From contig NZ_JANIIC010000006.1 in NCBI RefSeq assembly GCF_024519315.1, positions 175,702-239,701 of the forward strand: 64,000 nucleotides of DNA, given 5' to 3'. The notes under the pieces were generated by a model. It was not told the origin of the DNA. It ran no database searches and was given only the letters and a program-made list of their open reading frames with translations. This stretch comes from Streptomyces malaysiensis subsp. samsunensis. GTDB lineage: Bacteria; Actinomycetota; Actinomycetes; Streptomycetales; Streptomycetaceae. Below, piece by piece: positions 52,508 to 61,900 of this stretch; the stretch's first letter is position 1; each line of letters opens with the position of its first letter. The position numbers and the translations under genes are program-made.

Positions 52508-54163
52508 CTATCGCCCGACCCGGATCGCACCGAACGTCGTCTGCAGCGTGCGCGAGAGATCCTCCTCCGGGCTGGCCGATTCCGAGGGCGCTCGCCACGC
52601 GATGTGCCCATCGGGACGGATCAGAACGGCACCGTTCTCGCCGACGCCGAACGGATCCTCGTCGCCGGTGTCAAGGTCGCGGCCCATGAGGAGCGGGAGA
52701 CAAGGGATGTCGCCGGCGACCCGGTCGAGGGCTTCGAGCCAGTGCCGCCCAGATGGGGCCCCGATCAGCGTGAATCCTCGTGTGATCAGGTCGAGGGTAG
52801 AGACTCTCTGCCCCGATCGGCTGATCCAGCGGTGCGGAGGGCGTCCACCCTCGACTCCGTGAGAGCGGGGGTAGATGGGGGCGACGGGCGGCCCGTCGCT
52901 GCCATACGTGTAGCCGATCTCCTGGTCGATCGAGCCGAAGTGATCGCGCTGGCGGGGGATCGCCTCGGCAAGACGAGCCCGCTCGGCCGCTGCCACATCT
53001 GGGTCCTGGCTCTCCAGAAGGTCGGCGATCGCCGCCGTGCTGGTGCCCAGCCCGCACTCGTCCATCTTCACGGCATTGCCGACGCTGAACTCGGCGTTGC
53101 TCTGGGCCACCGGACGACGCTCGGCCTCATAAGTGTCCAACAGGGACTCCGGCGCCCAGCCGGCGAGCACTCCGGCCAGCTTCCAGCCCAGGTTGTCGGC
53201 GTCGGCGATGCCGGTGTTCATCCCCATTCCGCCGGTGGGCGGGAACTGATGCGCCGCATCCCCGACCAGGAAGATGTTGCCCTGGCGGTACTGCCGTGCG
53301 ATCTGCGAGGCCAGCCGCCATGTGCCGATGGACTTGACCTCGATCTCGATGTCGTCGATGCCGAGGGCCTGACGCATCAGATCGGCACACCGCTTCGGGG
53401 TGTAGTCGGCAAGAGTCTCGACTTCCGGGTCGTAACCGAAGTTATAGGTCCACCGACGCTTGCCGTCCATGCCGATGATTCCGCCCGGGGCGGCGGAGTT
53501 GAGCAGCCACACGAGCAGGGCAGGGTCTCGGTCAGTCCACGGCGAGAGATCGGCATGGAAGTAGACATTGATCTGCCGGCCGAACTCCGGAACCCCGTCC
53601 ATTTCGATACCCAGCCCCGTGCGCAGCGTGCCCGAGGCGCCATCGGCGGCCACGGCGTACTGTGCCGTCACGGTCTCGACGGTACCGTCCGCGGAGCGGA
53701 GCTTCGCAGACACCCCGCTCTCGTAGTTCTGGAGTTCCACGACCTCAACCCCGTAGCGCACCGTGGCGATCCCCTGCTCGCGAAGCGCGTTCAGGAGAGT
53801 CTGCTGGACTCGGTCCTGGGCACACGATGTCGTTGCTACAGGCGAGACGCTTTCGAAGTGCGCTACGTCATCGAGGGCGAGTGGAATCCGCCCGAGCTCC
53901 TCTCCGGCGAAGGTGTGCTTCCACACCACGTTGCCCCAGGCGGGACCAACGGACTCAGCGAGGATGACGTCCGAGATGCCCCAGTCTCGGAAAATCTCCA
54001 TGGACCGGGTGTTGACCACATGGGCACGGGGATGCGGGTTGACGCTGTCGTACTTCTCGCAGATCAGGCTCGCCACGCCGTAGCGACCCAAGACGTAGGC
54101 GGTGGCCAAGCCCACCGGCCCGGCGCCGACGATCAGTACCGGGGCACCGACGGAGCTGCTCAT
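52508..54163 (-). CDS. FAD-dependent aromatic monooxygenase (MhpA-like class A hydroxylase)
   Basis: A 551-aa flavoprotein hydroxylase. The FAD-binding GAGPVGLATA is at residues 12-21, the second motif AADGASGTLR in the middle, and GDAAHQFPPTGGMGMNTG near residue 300. The length and C-terminal thioredoxin-like part fit MhpA/PheA-type phenol or 3-hydroxyphenylpropionate hydroxylases. It inserts one O atom into an aromatic ring using NAD(P)H. Its ATG overlaps the VOC gene stop (ATGA). It is the second gene of an operon behind the 31-bp TetR operator. An IS element sits 24 bases past its stop. Confidence 0.93.
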   Translation of the reverse strand: MSSSVGAPVLIVGAGPVGLATAYVLGRYGVASLICEKYDSVNPHPRAHVVNTRSMEIFRDWGISDVILAESVGPAWGNVVWKHTFAGEELGRIPLALDDVAHFESVSPVATTSCAQDRVQQTLLNALREQGIATVRYGVEVVELQNYESGVSAKLRSADGTVETVTAQYAVAADGASGTLRTGLGIEMDGVPEFGRQINVYFHADLSPWTDRDPALLVWLLNSAAPGGIIGMDGKRRWTYNFGYDPEVETLADYTPKRCADLMRQALGIDDIEIEVKSIGTWRLASQIARQYRQGNIFLVGDAAHQFPPTGGMGMNTGIADADNLGWKLAGVLAGWAPESLLDTYEAERRPVAQSNAEFSVGNAVKMDECGLGTSTAAIADLLESQDPDVAAAERARLAEAIPRQRDHFGSIDQEIGYTYGSDGPPVAPIYPRSHGVEGGRPPHRWISRSGQRVSTLDLITRGFTLIGAPSGRHWLEALDRVAGDIPCLPLLMGRDLDTGDEDPFGVGENGAVLIRPDGHIAWRAPSESASPEEDLSRTLQTTFGAIRVGR

Positions 54164-54705
54164 CGGTCCTGGCCCAGGGTCGCCGCCGGGCCGGTCTGCT
54201 TGATCAGCTCGCTCTTGGGCTCACCGGCCTTCAGACGCGCGTGGAGCTCGTCGGGATCGAACTCCACGCCGATCGGGTTGGCTGCGAACGCACCCGAGTT
54301 GAAGAACGCCTCCAGCTCCTCGTCGGTGTCGAAGTTGTCGATCTGGAGTTCGATCTGGTTACCGTCGGGGTCCCTGTAGTAGAGCGACGTCGTGGTGCCG
54401 TGGTTGATGCTCCAGAAGGGCGTCGTACCGGCGGCCTTGAGTCGCTGGTAGTTGTCCAGAAGGTCGCCGAGCTCGGAGTAGGTGAAGGCGACATGCTCCA
54501 GCCCCGAGTGCGCTGGGGTGGGCCGCTCGGTAGCACCCGCGTTGAAGAGCGCCACGCGGTGGTGCTCCTCGTCGTAGGTAAGGAAGGCCAGGGAGTCGTT
54601 CGCGTAGACGACGCGGCTGTCCAGAACGTCGATGTACCAGTCGATCATCGTCTGCAGATCGCCGGTACGCAGAACGACGTGAGCGAGCTTGGCAGGTGAG
54701 GCCAT
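54160..54705 (-). CDS. VOC-superfamily protein, extradiol-dioxygenase-like
   Basis: A 181-aa vicinal-oxygen-chelate protein. Candidate metal ligands are the His in KLAHVVLRT, the His in SGLEHVAFTYS, and the Glu in DGNQIELQID, matching the 2-His-1-Glu pattern of type I extradiol dioxygenases and glyoxalases. It is shorter than classic two-domain catechol dioxygenases (about 290 aa), so it would be a single-module type. It is first in the operon with the hydroxylase, directly after the TetR operator. The hydroxylase/dioxygenase/FAH set suggests a meta-cleavage route. Confidence 0.9.
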   Translation of the reverse strand: MASPAKLAHVVLRTGDLQTMIDWYIDVLDSRVVYANDSLAFLTYDEEHHRVALFNAGATERPTPAHSGLEHVAFTYSELGDLLDNYQRLKAAGTTPFWSINHGTTTSLYYRDPDGNQIELQIDNFDTDEELEAFFNSGAFAANPIGVEFDPDELHARLKAGEPKSELIKQTGPAATLGQDR

Positions 54706-54742
54706 GGAGGCTTCCTCTCATGCAGCGTCACGGACGTGACGA

Positions 54743-54773
54743 ACACTCTCTTAATTGAGAGTTAAGAGAGTGT
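54743..54773. promoter_or_regulatory. 31-bp TetR operator
   Basis: ACACTCTCTTAA (54743-54754) and TTAAGAGAGTGT (54762-54773) are perfect 12-bp inverse complements around TTGAGAG. The site lies 38 bases upstream of the VOC gene and 20 bases after the tetR stop. It is the strongest palindrome in this region and the likely operator of that TetR. Confidence 0.85.
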
Positions 54774-54792
54774 CATGAGGCCCGGCTCACAG

Positions 54793-55383
54793 TCAAGAGA
54801 TCGTGTCGACCGCTCGCGAGCGCGCGGCCGCTGCGGCCGCAAGCGGATCGATCAAGAGGTCGATCATGTCGGCGATGGGACGGTCGATCTTCCGCACGCT
54901 GACCAGGAGGCCCTCCAAGAGCACATGGGCGGTGTCGGCCAAGAGATCGACGTCGGCATCGTCGGGCACCCGCCGGGAGATGGCCTGGATCAGCCGCGTG
55001 TCGACCCACCCCAGCATCTCGGCGTACGCCGCATACAGTGTCGATGAGGAGTTCAGGCGCTCGTAGGCCTCTCGGACAAGCGTCTTGTGCGGGTCCAGCT
55101 CGACGAGGACGCTGATGAGCTCGGCACGTGGGTCACCACTCGACTCAGGATCGACGGAGGCCCGCTCGGTGGCTGCGTGGAACATGGTCGTGAGCACTTC
55201 GGCGAACAGGTCGTCCTTGGAGGGGAAGTACCAATGGACGGCTGCAGAGGAGAGCCCGAGCGCTTTCGCGATCGCCGTGATGCTGGTGGCGCGATAGCCA
55301 CTGCTGGCGAACTGTCGGACCGCCTCGTCAAGCACCTTTGCCCTGCGTTCGGCGTGGGGGATCTCCTGGCTGTTCTTCGGCAT
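54793..55383 (-). CDS. TetR-family regulator of the hydroxylase operon
   Basis: A 196-aa TetR protein. The HTH is ITAIAKALGLSSAAVHWYFPSKDDL (about residues 35-59), followed by a helical ligand-binding domain. It lies immediately upstream of, and co-directional with, the VOC/hydroxylase operon, separated from it by the 31-bp palindrome. An IS630-type element begins 13 bases upstream of its start, and may have removed or replaced its own promoter. Confidence 0.92.
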   Translation of the reverse strand: MPKNSQEIPHAERRAKVLDEAVRQFASSGYRATSITAIAKALGLSSAAVHWYFPSKDDLFAEVLTTMFHAATERASVDPESSGDPRAELISVLVELDPHKTLVREAYERLNSSSTLYAAYAEMLGWVDTRLIQAISRRVPDDADVDLLADTAHVLLEGLLVSVRKIDRPIADMIDLLIDPLAAAAAARSRAVDTIS

Positions 55384-55395
55384 GCACTCAGGCTA

Positions 55396-56363
55396 ATAGA
55401 CTGTCGCGACTAATGTTTGGGGTAGAGGTGGCACAGTTTGATGCGTGCATCGTGGGTAGTGAACTGCCAGTCCACCTGACGCTGGTCGGTGTTGGTGGCG
55501 TTCTGCCAGGCTGAGAGTTCGGTGTTGAGTGCGTCGAGGTCGCCGATCCGGCGGTCGAGACATTGCCTGGTCAGCGCGGAGAGTTCGGTCTCGGCGATGT
55601 TGAGCCATGCCCCGTGTTCGGGCGTGTGGTGGGTCTCGAGGCTTTGCGCCAGGGCGAAGGCCTCTTCTGGTTCGAATGGCTTCCCGTCCATGCATGCCAT
55701 CGGACGTGCCGGGGCATAGGGCCTGGCATAGACGGCCAGCACATCTTCCATCCGGGCCGCGAACTGCGCGTTTACTCGAGGCGGGATGGTCCAGCACTTC
55801 TTCAGGTGAGGGCGCAGTTCCGTTTTTTTAAGACCCGCCCGATGGTGGAGTGGTCCAGATCAGGGATGTCCTCGACCAGCGCGACGTGCTTCTCCAGCAG
55901 CCGCAGCGACCACCGCGCATAGCCCTGGGGTGGCTGGGAGCACGCCATCGCGATCAGCCGGGCTTCGACCTCACCGGTCACCGGCGAGGGCACCGGCGGC
56001 AGGTCGCGCTTCTTCCGCGCGATCGTGGCATGAACATCGCCGCCGGTCTCGGTGAAGCGCTTGGCGACCAGCCGCAACGTCTCACCAGAGACGCCGAGCC
56101 GGGTTGCGATCACCTCCTTGGAATCCACCTCACCCACCGAGGTATCCAGCGCAAGCAGCACCCGCGCACGCATGATCACCGAGGCTCCGCGAACACCTGC
56201 CGTGGTCACCCGGACCAACTCCTCGCGATCCCGCACAGTCAGCCTGACCGGCCACTTCTTCTGCGAACGCATGACAACAGTCCTGTCGGGCGAAGGGGAA
56301 GGAATCTGCCAGACACCAACCTCCCAACCGGACATACCATAACTAAGCAGCGCGACACGCCAC
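55396..56363 (-). mobile_element. IS630-type element with deleted transposase centre
   Basis: 968 bp flanked by TA dinucleotides (55394-55395 and 56364-56365), with imperfect ends sharing TGTCGCG. The transposase HTH half runs from 56335 (MSGWEVGVWQ; EVIATRLGVSGETLRLVAKR) to 55802. The second half (LKKCWTIPPRVNAQFAARME to HLYPKH, ending 55410) is in the -1 frame. CMDGKPFEPEEAF shows that the central piece with the second catalytic Asp is gone. It has inserted between tetR and the acetoacetyl-CoA synthetase gene. Inactive unless helped in trans. Confidence 0.82.
55823..55829 (-). other. A7 slippery site in IS630-type transposase
   Basis: On the coding strand TTA AAA AAA CGG runs into a stop after RNCALT. 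Slipping back one base in the A7 run gives TTA AAA AAA ACG GAA CTG (VLKKTELRPHLKK), exactly the expected continuation. This fits programmed -1 frameshifting. Confidence 0.6.
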
Positions 56364-56498
56364 TAGGTTCTGCTCAGCCTGGGGTGGTCTGGCTGGGGCG
56401 GGTAGGAGCCAGGCGGACAGCGCTCCGGCAGCGGGCTGGGTAAAAGCGCAGTTGCCGGCTGAGCGGCGACCCGGCCGGACCTGCACCACCGATGCGGC

Positions 56499-58508
56499 CT
56501 AGTTCGCGGTGGCGCGCTCGGAGACGCGCTGCTGCGCGTAGGCGACATACCAGTCGACGACATCGGGATCGACCAGAGAGCCGCGCGAGACGGCGACGTC
56601 TGGTGAAATCCCGCGCAGCAGCTTCTTAACCGGGACCTCTGCCTTCTTGCCTGTGTGGGTCATGGGCACGCCGGGAGCCTCGATGATCTCGTCGGGGACG
56701 TGGCGTGGCGATGCGGTGCGTCGAATGCTGGTGCGGATGCGCTCGCGCAGTGCCTCATCGAGCTCATGCCCGTGCGCGAGGACGACGAACAGGGGCATGT
56801 CATAGTCGCCGTTGCCGTGCTCGACCCCCACCACGAGCGCGTCGACGACCTCGGGCACATCTTCGAGGGCGCCGTAGATGTCGCCGCTTCCAAACCGCAC
56901 TCCGGAGCGGTTGAGCGTGGCATCACTACGGCCGTGGATCACGAATCCGCCGTGCGGAGTCTCGGTGATCCAGTCGCCGTGGGCCCAGACGCCCGGGAAC
57001 TGTGTGAAGTAGGCGTCCCGGTAGCGAGAGCCGTCGTCATCGTTGAGGAACCGCAGTGGCATGGAGGGCATCGGATGCTTGATCACCAGCTCACCGACCT
57101 CCCCCACGACCCGCTCTCCGGCGTCGTTCCAGGACTCGACCGCGACACCGAGGGCCGGGCCTTGCAGCTCTCCCAGGTGGACCGGCTCAAGCGGGTTCGA
57201 GCCGACGAAGGCGCTGCAGATCTCTGTGCCGCCGGAGGATGAGCCGAGATGGACGTCGGCTTTGACCGACTCGTGAACCCATGCCCATGTGGAGTCCGGC
57301 AGCGGTGAGCCCGTCGAGAGGATCTGCGCGAGCGAGCCGAGGTCCCACTCCTCCCCCGGAACGCAGCCCTCCTGCTGCACGCGGGTGAGGTAGGCAGCCC
57401 CCGTGGCGAACTGTGTCGCTGCTGTGCGTGCCAGGATCTCGAACTGGCGATCGACCTTGGGATAGATCGGCGATCCGGCATAGGTCACCACGGCCGCACC
57501 GCACGCCATGTTGGACACGAGCAGGTTCCACACCATCCACGCGGTGTTGGCTGCGACGTAGTAGATGTCGCCCGGCCCCACGTCGTTGTTGAGCGCTCCG
57601 CACTTCAGCGACTCCAGCATGATCCCGCCGTGCCCGTGCACGATCCCCTTGGGCAGACCCGTCGTTCCGGAGGAGAAGAGAACCCACAACGGGTGGTCGA
57701 ATGCGACGCGTTCGTAGCGTGGCTCGGCGTGCCCGGCCGCCAGCGAGCTGAAGTCGGTCCATCCACGGCTCGCATGCTCCGACCGCTCGGATCGGGAGAC
57801 CAGGATCGTCTGAAGGACCCATGGCAGCTCAGCCCGCACCTGTTCGAGCCTGTCGGTGCAGTCGATATCTCTGCCTCCAAAGCGATACGACTCGGCCCCG
57901 ATCAGCACCTTCGGCTTGATCTGGGTCATTCGGTCGAGCGCCGCACGTGCGGACAGCTCTGGCGAGCTGACCGTCCAGACGGCGCCGACTGCGGCAGTGG
58001 CCAGCAGGGCGACGATCGCCTCGGGGATGTTGGGCAGGATGGCCCCGACAGAGTCGCCCGGCCCGACACCGAACTCACGCAGCACGTCGGCCAGTGCGGC
58101 CACCTGATCGCTGAGCTCTCGCCAGCTGAGGCGCGTCTCCTCGTTGTCTTCGGTGAGGTCGATGATGGCGGCCGCGTCGGCGAACGCCGGGTTCGAGGCG
58201 TGGCGCAACACGTTTTCGGCGAAGTTCAGCCGCGCGTGGGGGTACCACTCCGTGCCCGGCATGGTGCTCTTCGTCAAGGCGGGGCTCTCGAAGCCGACGC
58301 CGATGACCTCGAAGTACTCCCGCACGGCATCCCAGAACCCCGACAGGTCGTTCACCGACCAGTCCCAGGCCTCCCGATAGGTCGTGACCTGGACCCCACG
58401 GTTCTCACGCACCCACCGAAGGAAGTGCGCGAGCCGGGAATGGGCGGCCTGGTCGCCCGTAGGTCGCCACGTGACCGGGGGCGTCGTCGACCCTGGTACT
58501 GATTGCAT
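56499..58508 (-). CDS. aacS: Acetoacetyl-CoA synthetase
   Basis: A 669-aa ANL ligase of the AacS type, making acetoacetyl-CoA from acetoacetate, ATP and CoA. Motifs: LFSSGTTGLPKGIVHGHGG (P-loop), SSSGGTEICSAFVG, VWAHGDWITET, and the C-terminal Lys in THTGKKAEVPVKKLL. The N-terminal DLSGFWDAVREYF is the family cap. The start is ATG 58508, from family length; an open frame runs to 58586. It lies downstream of the IOR gene on the same strand. It could use acetoacetate released by aromatic or amino acid breakdown. Confidence 0.93.
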   Translation of the reverse strand: MQSVPGSTTPPVTWRPTGDQAAHSRLAHFLRWVRENRGVQVTTYREAWDWSVNDLSGFWDAVREYFEVIGVGFESPALTKSTMPGTEWYPHARLNFAENVLRHASNPAFADAAAIIDLTEDNEETRLSWRELSDQVAALADVLREFGVGPGDSVGAILPNIPEAIVALLATAAVGAVWTVSSPELSARAALDRMTQIKPKVLIGAESYRFGGRDIDCTDRLEQVRAELPWVLQTILVSRSERSEHASRGWTDFSSLAAGHAEPRYERVAFDHPLWVLFSSGTTGLPKGIVHGHGGIMLESLKCGALNNDVGPGDIYYVAANTAWMVWNLLVSNMACGAAVVTYAGSPIYPKVDRQFEILARTAATQFATGAAYLTRVQQEGCVPGEEWDLGSLAQILSTGSPLPDSTWAWVHESVKADVHLGSSSGGTEICSAFVGSNPLEPVHLGELQGPALGVAVESWNDAGERVVGEVGELVIKHPMPSMPLRFLNDDDGSRYRDAYFTQFPGVWAHGDWITETPHGGFVIHGRSDATLNRSGVRFGSGDIYGALEDVPEVVDALVVGVEHGNGDYDMPLFVVLAHGHELDEALRERIRTSIRRTASPRHVPDEIIEAPGVPMTHTGKKAEVPVKKLLRGISPDVAVSRGSLVDPDVVDWYVAYAQQRVSERATAN

Positions 58509-58593
58509 GATGTGTGCTGCCTTTCGCGAGGGCGTTTCCAAAGACGGTGTGACTCCGGCCGGGGTGCCCCTGACCGGCGGGGCCATGGGGGGC

Positions 58594-58833
58594 TCAGTGA
58601 CCCAGCTTCCGAAACGCCAGGTCGGCCTGGACCAGGACCGAGTCGGAGACCATTCCCAACCGGTTGGCCGAGACGTCGTACTGGGTCCGGTCGAGAGTCG
58701 TCCGGCTGCTGAGGCGGAGGAGCCCGAGCGACCTGCCCCTGAAGGTCACACACGAGTGCTCATCGGCCAGGCGGTACCGGCCGACTGCGACCGGTCCTGG
58801 ACGAGGTGATGCGATGTCACGATGTTTTCTCAC
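58594..58833 (-). pseudogene. YceI-like protein relic with internal deletion
   Basis: A 79-aa frame whose N-terminal part (VAVGRYRLADEHSCVTFRGR) looks like the first strands of a YceI lipocalin. The last part (YDVSANRLGMVSDSVLVQAD) matches the YceI C-terminus. The roughly 90-100 residues between are missing. YceI proteins bind isoprenoid-like lipids. It sits between the IOR and acetoacetyl-CoA synthetase genes, same strand. As it stands it cannot fold as a normal YceI barrel. Confidence 0.62.
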
Positions 58834-58926
58834 GTTGATGGGGCCGTGGCCGACGGCTCGACCGTCGGGCTGACGTCCGGTTGGCCGGACATGTTGAGAG
58901 AGGGCTGCTGGTAGTCGGCACTGGCC

Positions 58927-61900
58927 TCAGCGATGCCGTGCCGTCACGGCGGAGGAAGAATCTGCCGGGAGCCGGCTGAGGAGCTCGTCCTGCCGGTCGT
59001 AGTAGGTCTGCAGCGAGTCCAGCTTGATCCCTTCGTAACCACGGACCCATTCGGGCAGTGAGACGAGCTCGGCGACCACGTCGGCGGTGCTCGGACTGAG
59101 CACGGCGGCCGCGGTGTCGGCAGCATGGGTGTAGTTCGCGATCAACGCGCGCTCGGCGCGCCTGACCTTTCCGAGACCGAAGACGTCGAAGGGAGTGCCA
59201 CGAAGAGCACGCATCGCGTACAGGCCCTGGAAGGCATAGGTGGCCCACCATGCATTGAGCCGGATCTTCCGCTTCAGCCCAAGCGCGCGCAGGATCGGCG
59301 GATGCAGCAGATAGTAGTAGCGCGACCCCGCGCCGAACTGCTCGTCGATCCGCTGCTTGAGCGCCGGGGCCAAGGAGAGCCTGGCCACCTCGTACTCGTC
59401 CTTATAGGCCAGCACCTTGTACAACTGGCGTGCATAGTCCTCGGTGATCTGAGTCGTTCCCAGGGCGCCGGCCTCGGCAACTCGCATCCGCTCCACGGCA
59501 CTTGCGTAGCCTCGGGCGTAGCGAGGGTTCTGGTAGGCGATGAGCTCGCTGACACAGCGGCGCACGATCTCGCACAGGGCAGCGCTGCCGGTGTCGCCAA
59601 CGAGTGCAGCGATGCCGGCGGCATCCACCTCCTGGCGGGAAATCCCGTGAGCGCCCTCCGCGGCGGCGCGTTCCGGGCGGTCGACCACGAAACGACGGCC
59701 ATGGCGGAAGGCCTCGCGGTTGGCCGCCACCTGAACCCCGTTCACGCCGAGCGCCCACTCAATAGCGGAAGGGGGGAGCGGGAGAAGCCCGGCCTGCACG
59801 GCGACACCCAGGAGGAAGACGTTGGCGTACTGATCCCCCTCAAGCACTCCCCGCAGCTCTGCACGGGCATCGACGAAGACGTTCTCCGCCTTCGGTCCCG
59901 CCCACTCGATGCGGTCGATCAGCTCTTGCCGCTCGGGGAACGAGGCGCGGGGGTCGGTGATCATCGCCCCGGTCGGCATGATCGAGGTTGAGACCACCGC
60001 ATAGGTCCGCTCGGCGGAGGTGACCTCCAGATTGGCCTGGGACGCGGCGACCAGGATGTCGAGTCCGAGATAGAGGTCGCATCCGCGTGAGCCGATCTTG
60101 TTGCTGCCCTCCAGATCGGCAGACGACATCCGAAGATCGGAGATGACCGCCCCACCCTTCTGTGCGAGACCCAGCTGGTCGAGTCCGGTGACCTTGAGCC
60201 CGACATGATGCGCCGCCTCGGCAAGCACCTGAGCGACCGTGACGACTCCAGTCCCACCGACGCCGGTCAGGCGGATGCTGAAGTTCTCGGCTCCGACGAC
60301 GGCCACGGGATCGGGTAGGCGCGAGACACCGACGGCACCGACGACATTGGGGCTCGCGGCACTCTCAGGGCTCTTCGCCGTATCCCTCGCCGTTTTCTTC
60401 GTGCGGCGAGGGACCACCTCGACGAAAGACGGGCAGTCTCCCTTGACGCAGGAGAAGTCGAGGTTGCAGGAGGCCTGGTGGATCTGAGTCTTGCGGCCGA
60501 ACACCGTGTCGACCGGCCGCACCGAGAGGCAGTTCGACTTATCCCCGCAATCCCCACAGCCCTCACAGACACGCTCGTTGATAACGATGCGCTGCGGTGG
60601 TGACTCGACGAGCCCCCGTTTGCGCTTGCGGCGCAGTTCCGTCGCGCACTCCTGGTGGTGGATGAGGACGGTGACGCCTTGCACTGCGGCCAGTTCCTCT
60701 TGGACCTCGATCAGCTCGTCCCGGTGCCGGATGCTGACCTTCTTCGGCAGGCGCCATCCGAACGCCCGGCGGCTCGCCTTGGGAGCATCGCTCGTGATGA
60801 CCACCCGCTTGACGCCCTCGGCAAGGAGCTCCTCGGTCAGCCGTGGCACCGGCATCTTCCCGACCGCGTCCTGGCCCCCGGTCATCGCCACGGTGTCGTT
60901 GTAAAGCAACTTGTAGGTCATGTTCGTGCCGCTGGAGATCGCGGCCCGGATCGCCAGTGAGCCGGAGTGGTGATAGGTCCCGTCGCCGAGGTTCTGAAAG
61001 ATGTGGTCGTGGGACACGAACGGGGACATGCCCGTCCATGGGGCGCCCTCCCCGCCCATGGCGAAGAGGCCGATGCTCGTGCCGACCCGTTCCTCGGGAA
61101 GCAACGTGATAAGAGCATGACAGCCGATGCCTCCACCCACCAGCGCGCCGTCGGGAACCTGAGTTGAACGGTTGTGGGGGCATCCTGAGCAGAAGTACGG
61201 CGTACGCGGCAGAATCGGCAGCAGCGTCGGCACCCGTTTCGCAGAGCGCTGCCGGTCCAGCCACTCCTGCGCCGACGCACTGCCACCGTGGGCGATGATG
61301 CGCGGCGCGAGCCGTGCGGCGATGTAGTCGGCCGGCAGATCGCTGTCGGCGCGGAAGAGCTCCGTCCCGTCCTCGTCTCGCTTGCCATGGATGCGGGGCG
61401 GGTTCTGCGCTCCGTAGAGCAGGTCCTTGACAGCGAGTTCGATGAATGCCTTCTTCTCCTCGATGACCAGGATCTCGCTCAGTCCTTCGGAGAACGAGGT
61501 GACGATGGCCGGCTCGAGCGGGTTGATCAGGCCCAGCTTCAGCACGCGCAGGCCACCGGTCGCCATGGCGTCGGCGCCGATTCCCATGTCGGAGAGCGCC
61601 TGACGGACCTCGCGATAGGTGGCACCGGCGCACACGATCCCCAGGGTCGCCTCCGGGTCGCCCTCGATTCTGTTGAGGCCGTTGACGGCGGCATAGCGGC
61701 GTGCGAGCTCCAGCCGCTGGCGCACCTGGGTCGCCTCCAGCCGACCGAGGGTCGGCTGGAGCAGCTGCGCTGTCACGGTGTGCTCGAAGGTCTCCGCGCC
61801 GAAGGTTCGATCCGGCTCGACCGGTTTGATCCGGCTCGGATCGAGTCGCACCTCCTGGGAACCGTCCACCACATTGGTGGCGAGCTTCATCGCCACCCAG

